Of a stretch of DNA of 64,000 bases, positions 57,862 to 64,000 are shown piece by piece. How positions within the stretch are numbered: the first letter of the stretch is position 1; each line of letters starts with the position of its first letter. The notes under the pieces were generated by a model. That model ran no database searches. It saw nothing but the letters and a program-made list of their open reading frames with translations, and was not told the DNA's origin. The position numbers were made by a program, and so were the translations under genes. The DNA is taken from positions 817,501 to 881,500 of the forward strand of contig OX463782.1 of the NCBI GenBank assembly GCA_949825025.1, in the 5' to 3' direction. Source of the DNA: Siphlonurus alternatus. Lineage: Eukaryota > Arthropoda > Insecta > Ephemeroptera > Siphlonuridae.

Positions 57862-60800
57862 ATGGCGAGTGGAAGGGCGAACGTTGGCCGTCGAGATGTG
57901 CGCCGTGCTGCCGACCCGGGACCATCATCGTCTCAAGGTCAGGCTCTGTTTTACAATTTGACCTTCATATATCAACAAAATATTAAAAAATGAGAGATTA
58001 ATCGATTTATTTTTCTTCCGATAAATAAAAAAATCACTATTATATAGTTTTTGTATCTCGCTTTTAATAATTTCATCTCGGCCATATTTAAATTCATGCA
58101 CATAAAATATATACGTCGTATTCCTATTTGCTTTTGACCAAATGTTTTAAAAATCTTTATGGCATACATGATGTGTAATAAAAACGTAATAAAAACTGCA
58201 GGGCAGAGTGCTCATATGGTCCGGACTTACGGACCATGCAGTTACACGCTATATTCAACGTAAATCTAATCTCGATCTTATTTATCACATAACTTCGTTT
58301 TTGACGTACGGTAATTAACTGCGATGGTTTTGCAGGAGGCTCAAACGATGCTTCAGTGGTTGAAATAATCGAGGTGTCGTCTGACGACGAGGACAATGTG
58401 GAACCTCAATTCCACCGTGAGTGTTTCACCACCCCCAGGGGGGGGGGGATTTTACATGGGCCATCAATATCATATAGGCATTCCCCCCCCCCATTTGTTT
58501 GTTTAACGTTGGCCTTATGGAGGAAGCTTCCCCACCTCCTAATCTTTTTGTTCTGGATCCGCGCTTGACACCCACAGCCATATATATATATTATATAGGA
58601 CTTTAGGATGCATGCATGCTTGATGTCTCAAAATATGACCATCGTACGTCCTCTCAGGGGCGGATCCAGCGCGCGGCTCTAGGGCCGGGGTAACCTCTAT
58701 CTCGCGCGCGCATTGCAATGTTAAATTTAGGAGTTTGGGAGGGGGGGGGGGCAATTTCCTCTGTCCCCTTCATTTATCAACAATATAGAAAATACTAAAA
58801 ACATTAAACAAAATATTTTTTTCTTAAATTTATTATAAATAAATTTGAAATTGTTATCTATTTTTAATCTTCATAAATATATATCCTAATATATATGATT
58901 CAAAAATGAAAGATTAATTATCATCAGAAGTGCGGGGTTTCTGGACCTAATACTTATAGCTGCTGTGGTATTGCAGGCGGGTCGGTGGTCACGAGCGGCA
59001 GAGGATTTTCTTCAGGGCGAGGAGCGACTGGAGTTGGCGTCGTTGAGCACCGATCGCCCCCCGCGGGACGAGGCGTTGAGCACCGATCGCCCCCCGCCGG
59101 ACCCGCGGGACGACGAGGCGGCCGCGTTCATCTCGACCCAGCAGGTAAGCATCATAAATATTATAATTGTTAATTTTATCAGAGATGTTTTTTTTTAACT
59201 ATTGGGATTCGAAGTTGACAATACAGTTACAATACTACGTACAGTACAGTTACAATACAGTTACAATACTACGTACAGTACAGTTGACAATACAGTTACA
59301 ATACTACAGTACAGTTGACAATACAGTTACAATACTACAGTACAGTTGACAATACAGTTACAATACTACAGTACAGTTGACAATATAGTTACAATACTAC
59401 AGTACAATACAGTTGACAATACAGTTACAATACTACAGTACAATACAGTTGACAATACAGTTACAATACTACAGTACAATACAGTTGGCAATACAGTTAC
59501 AATACTACAGTACAGTACAGTTGACAATACAGTTACAATACTACAGTACAATACAGTTGACAATACAGTTACAATACTACAGTACAATACAGTTACAATA
59601 CTACGTACAATACAGTTACAATACTACAGTACAGTTGACAATACAGTTACAATACTACAGTACAGTTGACAATACAGTTACAATACTACAGTACAGTTGA
59701 CAATACAGTTACAATACTACAGTACAGTTGACAATACAGTTACAATACTACAGTACAGTTGACAATACAGTTACAATACTACAATACAGTTGACAATACA
59801 GTTACAATACTACAGTACAATACAGTTACAATACAGTTACAATACAGTTGACAATACAGTTACAATACTACGTACAGTACAATACAGTTGACAATACAGT
59901 TACAATACTACAGTACAGTTGACAATACAGTTACAATACTACAGTACAGTTGACAATACAGTTACAATACTACAATACAGTTGACAATACAGTTACAATA
60001 CTACAGTACAATACAGTTACAATACAGTTACAATACAGTTGACAATACAGTTACAATACTACGTACAGTACAATACAGTTGACAATACAGTTACAATACT
60101 ACAGTACAATACAGTTGACAATACAGTTACAATACTACAGTACAATACTACAGTACAATACAGTTGACAATATAGTTACAATACTACAGTACAATACAGT
60201 TGACAATACAGTTACAATACTACAGTACAATACAGTTGACAATATAGTTACAATACTACAGTACAATACAGTTGACAATATAGTTACAATACTACAGTAC
60301 AATACAGTTGACAATATAGTTACAATACTACAGTACAATACAGTTGACAATATAGTTACAATACTACAGTACAATATAGTTACAATACTACAGTACAGTT
60401 GACAATACAGTTACAATACAGTTGACAATACTTACTTATAACATTATCACACGAAATTCCATCTTCTATATATTCATTAAATTTTATAGGAATGTAGTAT
60501 ATATATGTTTTCTCTTAATTTGTTTTCAATATTTCATTTGCAAACCTGCTGTACTGTACATCATTTTGCAAATATATTATATATATTAATTAATTACTAT
60601 ATATTTATAGCATATATATATATGCATGCTGGGCTTATCAACTATACAAGCTGTTTTACTCTAATTTTTTTTCTTTAAGTTTCATCATTTTCTCAAAATA
60701 CAAAAACTTTTGATTGTTACGTCACTTCACAATATTATGCAAAGTTCGTTCATGATCGAATAAAAGAATTGTATCCCATTCATGTTATATATATATATAT

Positions 60801-61951
60801 ATATATATGTCATTCATGTCAACGTCATAAGTCTGCATATGATCTAATCTAATTCCGATAAAATCTATTTTAGATGTCGATCGAATATATTTTATACATA
60901 TATATAAATATATACACATATCACACGTACTCTCATTTGCGGTAATTAAAAGCTATGTTATTATTATTATTATTATTTCTTTTGCAGGCGTTTCACACAG
61001 CAGCGGCCGCGCACTGATGATGCCAAGCGTTAGCTCGTCCCTCGCAGTAGGGGACGTGTCAGAAGATGACGAGGAACTTGAGGACGTGTTCGAGTCGTCA
61101 CTCTACGGTGAGTCTAGTAGAGTCGTCTGATTGATGCGTTCATGCTCGCTAATGCATGCAGTGTATAATAATTAATTATAATATGTATAATTATTACACT
61201 AAATAATTTATTAATTATTTATGGTATTATAATAAACTTCATAAAATAAAATTAATTATAAAGTTAAAAATATTATGATATAATTTTTATTTCAGAATGA
61301 ATAATATTATAATGTTGAACCCAAATTTAACGCGGTAAAATCGGTGCTCTTGAACAATGCCCACTGCATGATACAGTGGGCAATGTCTTGAACCACGATT
61401 GATTTTCACGCTCTGTGCTTGCATGCTCCAACGAACAACCATATAGAATAAAGAACTTTCATGACATGTGTGTATTTTTTATTGCATATTATTTAAATGA
61501 TTTAAAATGCGCGGTTGTTTCGGACTTATAAAGATCACGGTAACGTTAATTCATCGTCTTTCCCGAATAATATAAAAGCGTCTGTATATACATCGTCTTT
61601 GTTTTTATTAATATTAACGAACGTGTTGTTTAAATCCATGTTGTATATATAATAAAGAACTATCATAAATATATTATATCATCAATATTCCCAGTTTTAA
61701 TTATATCTAATTCATTTTATTACATATTTATATTGTATTCAAAAAAATTGCAGATAATACATAACTCGAGGTCATGAAAATAATTTCTGCGCGCAATGTT
61801 TGTAACAAAACCAGAAGACTCTGATGCAAATGAAAAAATCATGAAGGTTTATGTTTTTGCAGACGAAGGGGGGCGAGCCAGCGAGATGGGCATCAGCTGC
61901 TGCACGGACATCTCTGGTCTTGATGACAGCACGCTCTGGTATAATAATTGA
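57862..61951 (+). CDS. Five-exon orphan gene, 177 residues, acidic with SUMO-interaction-like motif
   Basis: Coding exons 57862-57937 (the exon itself may begin at 57855), 58336-58416, 58977-59144, 60988-61107 and 61863-61951. Each junction has GC-AG- or TTGCAG-type acceptors and GT donors, and every intron is phase 1, so the exons add to 178 codons without a stop until TGA. Exon 1 is basic (MASGRANVGRRDVRRAADPG). Exon 2 has VVEIIEVSSDDED, fitting the hydrophobic-core-plus-acidic pattern of SUMO-interaction motifs. Exon 3 is GR/P-rich with EHRSPPAG twice. Exon 4 is acidic (VSEDDEELEDVFESSLY). Exon 5 ends DISGLDDSTLWYNN. AATAAA at 62238. I recognise no family. A nuclear, SUMO-linked or chromatin role is inference from composition only. 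Confidence 0.75.
59215..60432. repeat. Minisatellite in intron 3 of the orphan gene
   Basis: About 1.2 kb built from TTGACAATACAG, TTACAATACTACAGTACAG and TACGTACAGTACAATACAG modules in variable order, so effective units are 31 to about 50 bp. Higher-order copies are visible (59780-59870 recurs at 59965-60065). Open frames through it are artefacts of the lack of stops in the unit. Confidence 0.97.
60433..60987. other. Rest of intron 3
   Basis: AT-rich, (TA)n at 60788-60808, (TTA)n just before the acceptor at 60960-60977. Confidence 0.7.
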
Positions 61952-63379
61952 TGTGTATTAATTAATAAGCATAACCCATCACATATTTAACAATATAATG
62001 CATTATAACTTCTCTTTTAAAATAATATATATTCTTCGGATATAATCATACAATCATGCAATTACATGAAATATATTAGCTGTATAATATACGTACATTA
62101 AGTTTTTTTTTTTTTTTTTTATGACATATTCAAAATTCTTTTAATAATTCCATTTGTTCGTACAATCATATTTTCATGTGTACTTGATATATATATGTTG
62201 AGGTTTAATTATAGGACAAGTCAATCTAAAGCTAAGAAATAAAGTCAGTTAACATATTAATTGAATTCATTTCATAGTCCAGATGTAGGGACATTCTGTA
62301 CACGGCAGACTTTTTGCGACTTGGGATGGGTGTGACTGCATGGCTATATACTAGATGAAGGAATTGGTAGGAAGAAGGCAGCTTTTATGGCTGTCTATAC
62401 TCCGCTGGGGTGATTAAGACCGCGGAATGTTGTGCAAGCAACATGCGTGCCCCCCACTTAGAAATGGTACTTAACTGTCTGGCGTGCAGACTGGGTATTA
62501 GGAGCCTCAGAGAGCACTGTGAACAATCACTATGTTTACATGACGGTGTTTAATACGTAGTGAATGTTGAAAAATAAGTTCCGCCATTGGTAACCAATCA
62601 ACATTCTGTACACTAGCTATATAGAAACACTTATTTAGCAGGCACTTTTTTACACTCACTTTAAACACACATTTAAATTTCCAATGCACTTCACATCATT
62701 ATAGGCAGCTTATTATGCAAAAGACAGGCAGCTCATAAAGGGTCGAATCCCTTTTTATACATATTCATTCTCTACAATAAATTGGAGCTAGCAATTACAT
62801 TTTCTAGATTTCTGGTATAATATAATACTCCGTGATTATGATGTTGTTTAAAATCTGCCATGCATATATTTCCCCTTTTTACAAACATTACACTTTCCCT
62901 AATGATCGAATATACAAGGTATATATAGTGTTAAAATACCTTGCCCTTTAAATATTTTTACACAAGATCAACCTCTCTTTTGCACAAAAGAACATGAGAT
63001 GGATTACTTTCTTTTGTAATTAACATAAAGAGTCTATATATTGATTTCTGGAGAATGGCCCCAACAGAGATAATACCATATATTTCAAAAAGGAATAAAA
63101 ATTAGAAAAATATAAAGTATTGAGGCATTCTAATTAATTCACATTCATGTCTCAGTTCTCTAATTGCAAATATTACAGTTGATACTTTTTTGCAAACAGT
63201 CGAGTCTACGCATGGTCAAATTAATCCATTGTAAATTATTATAATATAAATTCTTAAACTCAGGAATTTAGTGCTTTTATATATTCATTGCAGTATGATG
63301 TTTAGAAATTATTTACAGAGACAGAATCAAGAATAGGATTTTTATTTTTAATATTTTGAAACTGAAGTATATTTCTGCT
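61952..63379. other. 3' flank of the orphan gene
   Basis: AATAAA at 62238-62243 is a candidate polyadenylation signal. 62280-62520 is GC-richer with no frame I can support; may be a repeat fragment. Confidence 0.4.
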
Positions 63380-63830
63380 TTATTTATAATTAAATTTAAA
63401 ATTGAACCTAGAAGTAGACCATTTAAATATGAGTTTACTATTGACATTGAATTTGTTATATTACTTGACAAGTCCTCATTAATTATTACAGCCAGTTTAC
63501 TTTCAAATTGGAATCATCAGCATACTTAACAATAAGACAATTATTATCATCAATTATAAGGGGTAGCTCATTAACATACAATTAAAATGAATAATATTTA
63601 ATATATTGGTGCCAAGCAGGTGCCTTGTGGCAGGCCACATAGGAGGGATATGGGGGTCGAATAAAGTTTACAATTGTTGTTTGGTGACATTTCAACTGTT
63701 TGTTAAAAAAGGTTCAAGCAATTCTAGACTGCAGTTACCCCTAATGCCATATTTATATAATTTTAGCAATATTAAATTATGCTCCACCATATTAATTGCC
63801 TTGGATAGATCCAAGAATATACTCCAGCAG
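63380..63830 (-). mobile_element. Decayed LINE reverse transcriptase fragment
   Basis: On minus, in several frames, a D-x-SKA-like start near 63815, a GTCLGP-like block near 63625 and a KYADDSN box near 63525 keep RT order. Many indels; no intact frame. Confidence 0.7.
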
Positions 63831-64000
63831 TTTTAAGATTTTTATCCAAGCAGCTATTAAGTATATATACTATCAATTAATTGATATAATATATTATATA
63901 GGTATCCAAAATAATAAATAAAATAAAAATATATTAATTGAAATTGTTACGAATTCAATGTTTGACTTAAATATATAATATAACATGATTTTAATATGAT
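63831..64000. other. AT-rich window end
   Basis: Nothing recognised. Confidence 0.4.

Noticed and set aside
59346..60402. Frames of 79-107 codons in TIQLQYYST-type repeats
   Set aside because: Products of a minisatellite whose unit has no stop in two frames; they lie within an intron of a better-supported gene.

Overview
The window is AT-rich nuclear DNA from a metazoan: short GC-richer exons with GT/AG splice sites sit in a sea of introns, microsatellites, LINE fragments, SINEs and many palindromic DNA elements. The dynein exons read like arthropod cytoplasmic dynein, so an invertebrate, possibly a marine arthropod, is my guess; nothing here fixes the taxon.

Host genes. (1) Minus strand, 8.87-10.87 kb: four exons of the cytoplasmic dynein heavy chain AAA2 module, frame-intact with matching splice phases. 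(2) Minus strand, 11.5-18.9 kb plus an exon at 49.1-49.4 kb: exons of a nuclear pore scaffold gene that I recognise as NUP205, covering roughly the region around residues 1050-1550 of the human protein. It carries several one-base frame shifts, mostly at homopolymers, and one exon is split by a 3.6 kb palindromic element. Its last quarter is absent and only about 0.75 kb separates it from dynein exons that start in the middle of dynein, so the locus is a fusion, a decayed copy or an assembly join. (3) GC-rich exon-like segments with splice sites at 29.2, 37.2, 46.8, 51.1, 52.2 and 54.4 kb (minus) that I cannot assign. (4) Plus strand, 57.2-62 kb: a complete five-coding-exon gene model of 177 residues, all introns phase 1, with a SUMO-interaction-like motif and acidic tracts; I do not recognise a family.

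Repeat landscape. A direct segmental duplication (about 3.4-7.0 kb versus 33.4-36.1 kb, with partial copies at 26.3 kb) and a second one (21.7-26.6 kb versus 31.7-33.7 kb) act as natural filled/empty-site pairs. They prove several insertions: TTAA-flanked palindromes at 6.1 and 34.4 kb, a palindromic MITE at 4.65 kb, another at 35.4 kb, and a 5'-truncated LINE at 21.9 kb with a 7 bp target duplication. Two hAT-type non-autonomous elements have perfect 8 bp target duplications (27.6 and 52.8 kb). Also present: a tRNA-derived SINE, a 5S-rRNA-derived SINE, long-TIR elements of 3.6 and 3.5 kb, a dynein exon pseudogene inside a duplicated block at 26.7-27.4 kb, and a 1.2 kb minisatellite inside intron 3 of the plus-strand gene.

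The most notable items are the five-exon orphan gene, the palindrome inside a NUP205 exon, the potentially in-frame NUP205-dynein junction, and the unusually rich set of TTAA-type palindromes.
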